Below, one piece after another: positions 1 through 6,121 of a stretch of 6,133 nucleotides of DNA. The position numbers and the translations under genes are program-made. Each line of letters begins with the position of its first letter. Position 1 is the first letter of the stretch. Under the pieces are notes generated by a model. It was not told the DNA's origin and ran no database searches. It saw nothing but the letters and a program-made list of their open reading frames with translations. The DNA comes from an uncultured Pirellulales bacterium (lineage in GTDB: Bacteria; Planctomycetota; Planctomycetia; Pirellulales; Lacipirellulaceae), in the NCBI GenBank assembly GCA_947258835.1, contig CAMYJY010000215.1, positions 1 through 6,133 of the forward strand, in the 5' to 3' direction.

Positions 1-247
1 CGTAACCGGTTTGCGCGACGCCGGCTACACGTTGCAGGATCCGGGGGGCGCATTTTACGTGTTCCCCCAGGTGCCGGCCGCGTATGCCAATGCGACGGAG
101 TTTGTCACCCAGGCGATCAAACAGCAGTTGCTGGTGATCCCCGGCAATATTTTTAGTGGCCAGGATACCCATTTCCGCATTTCTTATGCGGCCAGCCCGG
201 AAACGATCGAGCGGGGTCTCCAGGTCTTGGCCCAGCTCAATATCTAA
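1..247 (+). CDS. PLP-dependent class I/II aminotransferase, C-terminal fragment (5' end outside window)
   Basis: This is the last ~81 codons of a fold-type I aminotransferase, read in the frame starting at base 2; the open frame runs off the left edge, so the TTG at 11 is not its start. The small C-terminal domain is recognisable: a GGAFYVFP segment, then LLVIPGNIFSG, then HFRISYAASPE, and a final helix ending in LAQLNI before TAA at 245-247. In aspartate-type aminotransferases the Arg of the FRISYA motif (codon 176-178) binds the substrate alpha-carboxylate. The Schiff-base lysine and the other PLP contacts lie upstream and cannot be seen. The pattern fits the AspC/DapL/alanine-aminotransferase-like group, but the amino-acid specificity cannot be decided from this part. 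It converges on clpX and probably ends at the hairpin at 424-453, about 175 bp downstream. Confidence 0.85.
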   Translation, partial: VTGLRDAGYTLQDPGGAFYVFPQVPAAYANATEFVTQAIKQQLLVIPGNIFSGQDTHFRISYAASPETIERGLQVLAQLNI

Positions 248-420
248 TGAACTTAAAGTGAAAACAGGTACACCCAGTGCTGGCCGATTTGGGCCGGAAA
301 AGCCCACTCCATCCGCGTCTCAACTAGGTTTCGTTGTGAGCCGCCGCGGTGCGCAAACGGAGGCTGTTTTCTCGGGCTTTACCGGCTTCATGGAGGCCCC
401 GTTTTCAGTTTGAGTAATGA

Positions 421-456
421 AAAAAACGGGCCCGAGTTTCCTCGGGCCCGTTTGGT
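421..456. terminator. Bidirectional intrinsic terminator between the aminotransferase gene and clpX
   Basis: The arms 424-436 and 441-453 are perfectly complementary (13 bp, core CGGGCCCGAG) around the 4-nt loop TTTC. Six A residues at 421-426 become a six-U tract on the minus strand, so this is a strong terminator for clpX. On the plus strand the stem ends in TTT followed by GGTTGG, a shorter U tract, so it probably also stops the aminotransferase transcript. Its position between two convergent genes supports this. Confidence 0.9.
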
Positions 457-475
457 TGGCATGCGTAACTTGACC

Positions 476-499
476 CCCACGGTGCGTAGGCACCCTGGG
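476..499 (-). other. Hairpin just after the clpX stop codon
   Basis: Arms 476-485 and 490-499 pair over 10 positions with one C/C mismatch around a 4-nt loop (GTAG). The structure begins about 8 nt past the clpX stop on the minus strand. No U tract follows it, so it is more likely a 3'-end stabilising or accessory structure ahead of the stronger terminator at 424-453 than a terminator by itself. Confidence 0.4.
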
Positions 500-507
500 C
501 TTGAACG

Positions 508-1788
508 TTACGCGCTCTTGGTTTGGGGTGGTTCGTCGTTGAACAGCTTGGTGCGGCCTTCGACGATGTCATCGGTCACGATATAACGATTCCCACGCGG
601 TTGGTCGGGCAGTTCGAACATGATGTCCATCATCACATTTTCGATGATCGACCGCAGTCCGCGGGCACCGGTCTCTCGCTTCGCTGCCCGATTGGCGATG
701 GCGTGCAAGGCCTTGTCGGTAAACTTAAGATCGGCATCTTCCATGGAAAACAGATGCTGATATTGTCGGACCAAAGCATTTTTGGGTTCTTGCAGCACAC
801 GCACTAACGATTCTGCCGGCAGCGGTTGCAGGGCGGTCACCACGGGCAGCCGTCCGACAAGTTCAGGAATCATGCCATACTCGATCAAATCGTCGGGCGT
901 GACTTCGGCCAGTGTCTCGCCGAGGCTCATTTCCGTGGCCGCGTCACCGACCTGGCCAAAGCCGATCGAGCGGCTTCCCAGCCGTTTGCTGATTACGTCT
1001 TCGACACCGCTAAAGGTACCTCCCACAATGAAGAGGATGTTGGTCGTGTCCAGCTGGATGTACTGTTGTTCCGGATGCTTGCGGCCTCCTTGAGGAGGCA
1101 CGTTGGCCGTGGTGCCTTCCAGCATCTTGAGCAGGGCTTGCTGGACCCCTTCGCCCGAGACATCCCGGGTGATGGAGACGTTTTGGCTCGTTTTACCAAT
1201 CTTGTCGATCTCGTCGATGTACAGGATCCCGCGCTGGGCGGCTTCGACATCGAAATCAGCCGCGTGCAAGAGCTTCAGCAGCAGATTTTCGACATCCTCA
1301 CCCACGTAACCTGCTTCGGTGAGCGTGGTGGCATCGCCAATGGCAAACGGTACGTTGAGGCTCTTGGCAAGTGTCCGCGCCAGCAGCGTTTTGCCGCAAC
1401 CGGTAGGGCCAACGAGCAGGATGTTCGACTTGTCGATTTCGATCTCCGCCTCTTCCTCGGCCACCACGAGTCGTTTGTAGTGGCTGTGGACCGCCACGGC
1501 CAGCACGCGTTTGGCGGCATCTTGGCCGATGACGTACTCGTCCAGTTGGGATACGATTTCGCGTGGGCTGGGGATTTTGGTGAACAGCCGCTTGCTGGAT
1601 CCACGTCTGCGGCGCTCTTGGTCGAGAATTGATTGGCAGAGTTCAATGCACTCGCCGCAGATGTAGACATCGCCTGGACCTTCGACCAGCGGGCCCACAT
1701 CGCGATAGCTCTTACGGCAAAAAGAGCAAAAGGCATTTTTTTTAGTCGTGCCACTGCGCCGACCCGTCAGTTCTTTGCCAGAGGGCAT
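508..1788 (-). CDS. clpX: ClpX, ATP-dependent unfoldase subunit of ClpXP protease
   Basis: AAA+ unfoldase that forms a hexamer, recognises degradation tags and threads substrates into ClpP in the cytoplasm. The full domain set is visible in 426 aa (E. coli ClpX is 424). The N-terminal zinc-binding domain has C21-x2-C24 and C44-x2-C47. Walker A is GPTGCGKT (127-134), pore-1 loop GYVGED (160-165), Walker B ILYIDEID (188-195), the pore-2 region is SITRDVSGEG (205-214), and the RKH loop lies at 236-238. The IGF loop (275-277) contacts ClpP, so pairing with a ClpP is expected. GRLPVV carries the arginine finger (R313), and GARGLR (374-379) is sensor II. I chose the ATG at 1788 because AAGGAA lies 6 nt upstream and the protein then starts near the zinc finger like its relatives; an in-frame GTG/ATG at 1830/1827 would add 13-14 atypical residues. 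No clpP or tig lies next to it. No key residue is missing. Confidence 0.97.
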   Translation of the reverse strand: MPSGKELTGRRSGTTKKNAFCSFCRKSYRDVGPLVEGPGDVYICGECIELCQSILDQERRRRGSSKRLFTKIPSPREIVSQLDEYVIGQDAAKRVLAVAVHSHYKRLVVAEEEAEIEIDKSNILLVGPTGCGKTLLARTLAKSLNVPFAIGDATTLTEAGYVGEDVENLLLKLLHAADFDVEAAQRGILYIDEIDKIGKTSQNVSITRDVSGEGVQQALLKMLEGTTANVPPQGGRKHPEQQYIQLDTTNILFIVGGTFSGVEDVISKRLGSRSIGFGQVGDAATEMSLGETLAEVTPDDLIEYGMIPELVGRLPVVTALQPLPAESLVRVLQEPKNALVRQYQHLFSMEDADLKFTDKALHAIANRAAKRETGARGLRSIIENVMMDIMFELPDQPRGNRYIVTDDIVEGRTKLFNDEPPQTKSA

Positions 1789-2214
1789 GCAAATTTCCTT
1801 CCGGAGTGTGCTTGGTCGTTGGGGCATCACCGTCCCAACTGCCGCGCGAATCTATTCCAAGGTGTCGCTCGAGGTACGTGCTTCGCGGGCCATCCGTGTC
1901 CGCGTAGTCCGAGCAGGGTTTGGCAACGATTTCAGAAACTTGCCGGCCCCTCTCCGCTCCGCATCCCAACTCCTGCCCAGGCCGCCAGCCTGTCGGCCGG
2001 CGGGAGACCCTGCGCGTGGTGTGGGGGAACAGGCGTGTCAGACGCCGACGCAAACCCTCTCTGAAAAAACTGTTGCTGCTGCTTAGTTGCTGCTTATACG
2101 TTGTGCCAACGAGAACCGTTCATCGGTCTCCAGGCAACCTAGCGCTGAGGCATCTTGGGGCGTGCCCCACAAACCAGGTAGGCGGTTTCTTCGGTAGGAC
2201 CTGTCTCCACCGAA
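1789..2214 (-). other. 426-bp non-coding spacer upstream of clpX
   Basis: No convincing gene lies here; the open frames on both strands give low-complexity Arg/Pro-rich translations with no recognisable domain. Three things can be seen. A 9-bp-arm hairpin lies at 1982-2003 (loop TGTC, one mismatch). A TATAAG box on the minus strand lies at 2098-2093 but has no good -35 partner, so it is only a weak promoter candidate for clpX. A small direct repeat of GTTGCTGCT with TTA lies at about 2072-2097. If clpX is transcribed from this region, its leader could be up to about 300 nt long and could carry the hairpin. I found no tRNA, SRP RNA or tmRNA signature. Confidence 0.4.
1795..1800 (-). promoter_or_regulatory. 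clpX: Ribosome binding site deciding the clpX start
   Basis: On the minus strand AAGGAA is followed by the 6-nt spacer ATTTGC and then ATG (1788-1786). This is a good Shine-Dalgarno match at normal spacing, and it supports 1788 over the upstream in-frame starts at 1827 and 1830. Confidence 0.75.
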
Positions 2215-2475
2215 CTAACCACTGTCCTTGTTACTATTTAACTCTGTTTTGAGTTCCCGTGCTAGCTGCGTCTTTATAGTTCGGAATTCCTCGTCACTGA
2301 GCCCACCTTGCTCGTGGAGATCCCTGAACTTTGTCATCAAGTCGCTGCTGCCTAGACGGTCTTCAGCCCTACCACCCCGATAGCTTCGCACCACGGCCAG
2401 ACCCACGGCGATAGCGACGAAGATACCCGCGAACAGGAGTGCTGCCCGGACCAACGGTTCCCAATTGCCATGCAT
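2215..2475 (-). CDS. Small membrane-anchored protein with SHOCT-like C-terminal motif, function unknown
   Basis: An 86-aa protein. After a short N-terminus (MHGNWEPLVR) there is one hydrophobic helix (about residues 11-29, AALLFAGIFVAIAVGLAVV) followed by a basic stop (RSYRGGR), so it is probably a single-pass inner-membrane protein with its C-terminus in the cytoplasm. Residues 43-72 (DLMTKFRDLHEQGGLSDEEF, then RTIKTQLA) form a helix-turn-helix pair of the SHOCT type: a leucine-bearing helix, a turn with Gly-Gly-Leu-Ser, and an acidic EEF/Y-x-x-I/K-x-x-L helix. Similar short membrane plus SHOCT-like proteins are common in planctomycetes; their role is not known to me. The ATG at 2475 is chosen because GGGAG lies upstream, although 11-12 nt away, which is long. 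A TTG at 2526 would add 17 residues that do not look like a signal peptide. It lies 426 bp upstream of clpX on the same strand, too far for a tight operon. Confidence 0.7.
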   Translation of the reverse strand: MHGNWEPLVRAALLFAGIFVAIAVGLAVVRSYRGGRAEDRLGSSDLMTKFRDLHEQGGLSDEEFRTIKTQLARELKTELNSNKDSG

Positions 2476-2813
2476 GGTCGGATGCCACTCCCTGGCCAGC
2501 AAACTCGCTGCACAGTCCCCAAACAATGGAAAAACGGGGCAGCTGGCGCCGCTCTGCTAGCCATTATGGCGCGAGAGGGGGCTTTCGTCCAGAAATTTTA
2601 GCCGTTTGTCGCGGGGCAGGGCCGGGAGCCGGCAGCCAGGGGCATTTTTCTCGTTCTTTCAGAAACGGCAGGCCCTACAAATTGCCTATTTTTCGCTACC
2701 CGCATCCTCCTGACAAGCGTTTTATGTGTTCTAGGTAGGTGTCCGATAACAAGGATGTGGGTTTTCAGCCACGTGCTGCACGTGGTGGCAAGCCTAGATA
2801 ACATGACGAAAAA
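2476..2813. other. Non-coding spacer between divergent transcription units, left part
   Basis: No gene is supported here. The frame open at 2439-2738 on the plus strand overlaps the small membrane gene antisense and has a random-looking translation. A small hairpin, GCCGG-GAG-CCGGC (2621-2633), is followed 15 nt later by a T run; that is too far for a normal terminator. The palindrome at 2769-2785 is listed separately. Promoters for both the leftward small gene and the rightward secreted-protein gene should lie in 2476-2990, but I cannot point to a good -35/-10 pair. Confidence 0.4.
2769..2785. repeat. Near-perfect palindrome with two CACGTG cores
   Basis: CCACGTGC, a central T, and GCACGTGG form 8-bp arms. 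Each arm holds the self-complementary hexamer CACGTG (2770-2775 and 2779-2784), so the two cores are 9 bp apart, close to one helical turn. It lies 28 bp before the 56-bp tandem array. It could be a binding site for a dimeric regulator or simply part of a repeat element; the sequence alone does not decide. Confidence 0.5.
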
Positions 2814-2981
2814 TGTAGCGTCCAACGGAAGCGGGCCATTATTTTTCGAGCGGTAGCTCGCATCAAGGGTGTAGCGCTTAACGGAAGTGGGGCATTATTC
2901 CTTGAGCGTTAGTTTGCATTAAGCGTGTAGCGCCCAACGGAAGCGGGCCATTATTTCTCGAGCGGTAGCTCGCATTAAATT
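2814..2981 (+). repeat. Three tandem copies of a 56-bp unit, each with a short hairpin
   Basis: Units start at 2814, 2870 and 2926, each with TGTAGCG, giving an exact period of 56 bp twice. Every unit then reads AACGGAAG, a GGGC/CC-CATTATT block, a hairpin, and GCAT(T/C)AA. In units 1 and 3 the hairpin is CGAGC-GGTA-GCTCG (5-bp stem). Units 1 and 3 differ at only about three positions before their last few bases; unit 2 differs from unit 3 at about nine, six of them C to T. The period is not a multiple of three and all frames are interrupted, so the array is not coding. It lies upstream of, and nearly touches, the secreted-protein gene. Confidence 0.9.
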
Positions 2982-2982
2982 T

Positions 2983-2988
2983 GGGTGG
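2983..2988 (+). promoter_or_regulatory. Ribosome binding site for the secreted protein
   Basis: GGGTGG sits 9 nt before the ATG at 2998. The run of possible starts here is TTG 2989, ATG 2992, TTG 2995 and ATG 2998; the first two would lie only 0-3 nt from this site, so 2998 is favoured. It directly follows the third repeat unit. Confidence 0.5.
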
Positions 2989-2997
2989 TTGATGTTG

Positions 2998-4701
2998 ATG
3001 GTTTATTGGCACAGTTGGCGGGTCTTGTTGTGGGGGAGTCTTGTGGCTTGCCTGGCGCTGGTTTTTATTCCTGTGACACAGGCGGCTCCCGGTGGGCCTG
3101 CCCCGCTCTATTGGCAGAAAAGTCTTTTTTTTATTCCCTACCAAGCGGGTGCCAACCCTACGGGGCGAGTCAAGACGGTCCAGTTGCTGGTTTCACGAGA
3201 CGGTCACAGCGACTGGCGGTTGCTGCAAGAGGCACAGCCCAACGTCAAGGGGTTTAGTTATCATGCGCCGGAGGATGGAGAATACTGGTTTGCTGTCAGG
3301 CATTTAGATGCATTCGGTCGCAACCGGAACACGCAGCAGGCCACACCGCAGCTGCGGATAATCGTCGATACGACGCAGCCCCAGTTGCGCGTGGACACGG
3401 CATTTGGTGGAGGGCGTGAGCTTGTGTTGCGTTACGAAGCCAGCGATGCCAATCTCAGTGCAGAAAGTCTCATTTTAGAAGTCCGCGCGGACGATGGGCC
3501 GTGGTCGTCGTTGACGATAGGTCTGCCAGACGTGCGGCAGCCGGACAAGGTGGTAGGCCGTGCTTCCTGGAAAATCCCTGCTGGAGTCCAGCGGATTGAG
3601 GTCCGGGCTGCGATTATGGATCGGGCTGGTCATCGCGCCCACACCCACGGTGCGGTGGCTCCTCGTGGTCTAGCCTTGCCGGCCGCCACGACCAACGCCC
3701 CGTCGGAGCCTTGGCCGGCAGCCCCGCGGACATCCGCCACGAAGGCAGCACCACGTGACTGGCCGGTCGACACGCCCCAGTCGTCTGGTGGCCCTGCTCC
3801 ACGCGGTTCCGCGGCACCGCCTCTGGTGAATCCGTACAGTGCTCCCGCCCAGTTGGTCGCCAGCCAACCCAGTCCAGGTCAGCCGACTGGGAAGGCAGGG
3901 TTCGCCCCCGCCCGGTCCACCTCAGAAGCTGCGGCAGAGAAATTTTCTTTCGAATCTTTGGGCGTCACACCACTCGACGCCAACAATGCGCCGCTGGCGG
4001 AAGACCAAGGATTGGCAGCCGGGCCGACCGCGGAGCGTTCTGGTTGGGCGGTACCGAGCACGGCTTCCGTGGCGGGGGTGCGAGTGGTGAATTCACGCAC
4101 GTTTGAAATGGAGTACGATATCGACGCCGCGGGTCCGTGGGGGATTGCCCAAGTTGAGCTGTGGGGCACGCATGATGGAGGCCGGACGTGGCAGAGTTAT
4201 GGAACCGATGCCGACACACGGAGTCCTCTGCGGGTGACGGTGCCGGGGGCAGGAACCTATGGATTTCGTATCTTAGTGCAGGGAGCCGGTGGGGCGAGGA
4301 CGGCACCGCCGCAGGCGGGAGAGCCGGCCGAGTTGCTGGTGGCGGTGGATTTGTCGCCTCCGAATGTGGAGCTGACTCAAGCTCGGCTGGGGCAAGGCGA
4401 TCTGGCGGATCAGCTGACGATTGCCTGGACGGCTAGCGACACGAACTTGCAGCCCCGTCCGATTACGTTGCTCTACAGCTCGCGGCCGCATGGACCGTGG
4501 TCCACCATTGCGGCGGGCCTGGAAAATACTGGGAGCTACACGTGGCGTATTGAGCGTCACGTACCGGTGACGTTTTACTTGCGGGTCGAGGCCCACGACA
4601 CAGCCGGCAACCTGGGGGCTCACGACTATCCGGAGTCGATCACCCTGCCCCGCCCGCAGCCCACGGGGCGATTGCGGAGCGTGCGGCCGGTGGACTATTG
4701 A
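2998..4701 (+). CDS. Secreted protein with two copies of a beta-sandwich domain pair; function unknown
   Basis: 567 aa from the ATG at 2998 (an ATG at 2992 or TTG at 2989 would add 2-3 residues). A Sec signal peptide is clear: R7, a hydrophobic core VLLWGSLVACLALVFIPV, and likely cleavage after VTQA (residue ~29). The mature protein is internally duplicated. Half 1 has SRDGHSDW (66-73), DGEYWFAVRH (from 93), DTTQP (124-128), YEASDANL (146-153), GPW (167-169) and DRAG (208-211). Half 2 has THDGGRTW (391-398), GAGTYGFRI (from 417), DLSPP (451-455), WTASDTNL (477-484), GPW (499-501) and DTAG (534-537). The offset is 325-332 residues throughout. A Pro/Ala/Ser/Thr-rich, probably disordered linker covers about 217-350. 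The domains look like Ig/FN3-type beta-sandwiches with no catalytic motif, so a structural or binding role at the cell surface or periplasm is likely (inference). No anchor or sorting signal is seen at the C-terminus (RLRSVRPVDY). holA follows after 176 bp. Confidence 0.85.
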   Translation: MVYWHSWRVLLWGSLVACLALVFIPVTQAAPGGPAPLYWQKSLFFIPYQAGANPTGRVKTVQLLVSRDGHSDWRLLQEAQPNVKGFSYHAPEDGEYWFAVRHLDAFGRNRNTQQATPQLRIIVDTTQPQLRVDTAFGGGRELVLRYEASDANLSAESLILEVRADDGPWSSLTIGLPDVRQPDKVVGRASWKIPAGVQRIEVRAAIMDRAGHRAHTHGAVAPRGLALPAATTNAPSEPWPAAPRTSATKAAPRDWPVDTPQSSGGPAPRGSAAPPLVNPYSAPAQLVASQPSPGQPTGKAGFAPARSTSEAAAEKFSFESLGVTPLDANNAPLAEDQGLAAGPTAERSGWAVPSTASVAGVRVVNSRTFEMEYDIDAAGPWGIAQVELWGTHDGGRTWQSYGTDADTRSPLRVTVPGAGTYGFRILVQGAGGARTAPPQAGEPAELLVAVDLSPPNVELTQARLGQGDLADQLTIAWTASDTNLQPRPITLLYSSRPHGPWSTIAAGLENTGSYTWRIERHVPVTFYLRVEAHDTAGNLGAHDYPESITLPRPQPTGRLRSVRPVDY

Positions 4702-4877
4702 CCGGCGCCCACTTTGGAAATTCAGCGCAGGTTCCCAGGAGCATTGTGCGTGCAGTAGACTGACGGATTGCCGCGCTCCGGCAAGTGCGGTCGTGTCGGC
4801 AATGGCCACCAGCCAGGACAGGCTCCGTAGCGGCCAGGACACAGCCATACGGAACAGACAGATCTGAGCAGCAACCG
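4702..4877 (+). other. Spacer between the secreted-protein gene and holA
   Basis: 176 bp without a gene. A 6-bp stem, TTGCCG-CGCTC-CGGCAA (4768-4784), has no U tract after it and is not a convincing terminator. The holA frame is open upstream to a TTG at 4785, but those 31 codons give a non-conserved, Arg/Gln-rich peptide. No clear promoter is seen, so holA may be read through from the upstream gene or have its own weak promoter here. Confidence 0.35.
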
Positions 4878-5984
4878 ATGGCAAAAAAAACATCGACGGC
4901 GAGAATCTCGGCCTTAAAATTCCTCTTGCAGGCGGCTGATTATGACCGGGTGCCCGTGTTTGTGTGCGTGGGTGACGATGCCTTTTTGCGTCACGAAGTC
5001 CGTTTGGCCTTGGGCAAATCCCTGGTGGCGGACCAGGACGATGGGTTGGGGCTGGAAACCATGGACGGCAGAGTCGCCGAGCTCCGCGATGTGCGGGATA
5101 TCTTGTGCGAACGGAGCCTGTTCGGCGGGGAACGGCGGGTGCTGGTCGTGGAAGAGGCCGACGCCTTCGTGAAGCGCTACCGCGAGCAACTGGAGGACTA
5201 TGTCGCCCAACCCGTGGCGGAGTCCGTCTTGGTGCTGGAAGTCAAAACCTGGCCCGGCAATACCCGCTTGGCCAAGGCCGTTGCCAAAACGGGGGTGACG
5301 ATTTCGTGTCAGGTGCCGCAGTCTGGGCGTGAACTAACGGAGTTTACCGGGCACCTCAAGGATTGGCTGGTCCGGCAGGCCCAGCACGTCCACGAAGTCA
5401 AGCTCGAGCGGGGGGCGGTGGATGTGCTGCTGGAACTTTTGCCTACCGAACCGGGGATTCTCTGCCAAGAGATTGGACGTTTGGCCCTGCTGACGGAGAC
5501 CCGGGCCACCATTGATGGTGGGCTGGTCCGGGATCACGTGGGGGGCTGGCGGACGCGGAAGACATGGGACATGATCGATGCGGCGGCCGAGGGCCGGGCC
5601 CGCGATGCCATCGATCAGCTGGATCGGCTGTTGGCCGCCGGTGAAGAACCGCAGGCCCTCTTGCCTCAAATGGCATCGACCTTACGTCGTTTTGCGGCGG
5701 CGGTGCGCATTTATGCCGAGGCGGAGGCCGCCGGCAAAAAAATCTCCCTCCGCACGGCGCTGGAGCACAGCGGCTTGCCGCCCTTCAAAATGAAAGCCGC
5801 CGAGGGCCAATTGCGGCAAATTGGTCGCGAGCGGGCGGCCCAACTCCACCGCTGGCTGCTAGCAGCCGATCTGCAGCTGAAGGGCTACAACTCCACCAAG
5901 GAGCGGTCTCGACGGGTGCTCGAAACTCTCATTGTGCAACTCTCGCAACAAATGGGGCCCAACAAGACAGGCCACCGAGCCTGA
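4878..5984 (+). CDS. holA: DNA polymerase III delta subunit (clamp loader)
   Basis: 368 aa. Delta is the clamp-loader subunit that opens the beta sliding clamp so it can be loaded on primed DNA. Family features are in the expected order. GDDAFLRHEVRLAL (from 32) matches the N-terminal G-x-(D/E)-x-(F/Y)-L motif. ERSLFGGERRVLVVEEAD follows, corresponding to the family's segment on the active (S/P)LF..RRLVvl pattern; then VLVLEVKTWPGNTRLAKAV. LLPTEPGILCQEIGRLALL (domain II/III border) is the usual G.D...L..EIEKL-type helix, and the C-terminal collar domain ends in LKGYNSTKERSRRVLETL (334-351), matching the family's D-x-K-x-x-x-L-E-x-L ending. As is typical for delta, there is no functional Walker A. 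The ATG at 4878 starts where relatives start; the Shine-Dalgarno is weak (GAGCAG, 4866-4871, 6 nt spacing). A lysine run after the start (AAAAAAAA) is notable. Confidence in function is high, based on the whole pattern rather than one residue. Confidence 0.9.
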   Translation: MAKKTSTARISALKFLLQAADYDRVPVFVCVGDDAFLRHEVRLALGKSLVADQDDGLGLETMDGRVAELRDVRDILCERSLFGGERRVLVVEEADAFVKRYREQLEDYVAQPVAESVLVLEVKTWPGNTRLAKAVAKTGVTISCQVPQSGRELTEFTGHLKDWLVRQAQHVHEVKLERGAVDVLLELLPTEPGILCQEIGRLALLTETRATIDGGLVRDHVGGWRTRKTWDMIDAAAEGRARDAIDQLDRLLAAGEEPQALLPQMASTLRRFAAAVRIYAEAEAAGKKISLRTALEHSGLPPFKMKAAEGQLRQIGRERAAQLHRWLLAADLQLKGYNSTKERSRRVLETLIVQLSQQMGPNKTGHRA

Positions 5985-5994
5985 CTGCAGAGTT

Positions 5995-6022
5995 GCGGGG
6001 GGGGGGGAGTTACTCCCCCCGC
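5995..6022 (+). other. G-run hairpin after holA
   Basis: Eleven G residues (5997-6007) followed by AG, the loop TTA and CTCCCCCC form an 8-bp GC stem (6002-6009 with 6013-6020), starting 10-20 nt after the holA stop. It is a very stable hairpin but is followed by GCTCTCCCCC rather than a U tract, so it does not fit a standard intrinsic terminator. The G run could instead form a slipped stem or a G-quadruplex-like structure. The run is also a likely place for sequencing or slippage error. Confidence 0.45.
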
Positions 6023-6066
6023 TCTCCCCCCGTCATTCCCGTCGCTCTCCCCTCGTCATTCCCGCG
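6021..6066. repeat. 23-bp tandem duplication next to the inverted repeat
   Basis: 6021-6043 and 6044-6066 are two adjacent 23-bp copies (GCTCTCCCC, C or T, CGTCATTCCCG then two differing bases); 20 of 23 positions agree. The second copy contains the outer part of the left arm of the inverted repeat at 6054-6121, so the first copy looks like a partial duplication of that arm. Confidence 0.75.
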
Positions 6067-6121
6067 CGGGAATCTAGACCACTGGCACTGCTACTGGATT
6101 CCCGCCTGCGCGGGAATGACG
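6054..6121. repeat. 68-bp imperfect inverted repeat with dRS3-like ATTCCC-N-GGGAAT palindromes
   Basis: The left arm (6054-6076) and right arm (6095-6121) are inverted copies separated by 18 bp. The outer 13 bases (CGTCATTCCCGCG) pair perfectly with 6109-6121; the inner 10 pair with one wobble; four bases of the right arm (6105-6108, CCTG) are unpaired. Each arm is itself a palindrome: the right one is ATTCCC-8 nt-GGGAAT, the same layout as the Neisseria dRS3 repeat, and the left is the same with only 4 central bases. This type of repeat is common between genes in many bacteria and may be a small non-autonomous mobile element. No transposase is nearby. Confidence 0.8.

Noticed and set aside
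826..1632. 268-codon open frame on the plus strand, antisense to clpX
   Set aside because: It lies wholly inside the clpX coding region on the other strand; its translation has no recognisable domain and is explained by the GC-rich codon use of clpX.
1742..2053. 103-codon minus-strand open frame overlapping the clpX 5' end and spacer
   Set aside because: Out of frame with clpX, Arg-rich and random-looking, and it overlaps the clear clpX start and its ribosome binding site.
2093..2214. Possible SRP RNA, tmRNA or tRNA in the spacer
   Set aside because: I looked for the SRP GGAAGCAGCC core, the tmRNA ends and a tRNA T-arm (GGTTCGAAT) on both strands and found none.
2439..2738. 99-codon plus-strand open frame
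   Set aside because: Antisense to the start of the small membrane gene, with mixed composition and no domain or good ribosome binding site.
2814..2981. CRISPR array
   Set aside because: The units are directly adjacent 56-bp copies with no unique spacers between constant repeats, and no cas gene is present.
4785..4877. N-terminal extension of HolA from the TTG at 4785
   Set aside because: The 31 added residues are unlike delta-subunit N-termini; the conserved region starts shortly after the ATG at 4878.
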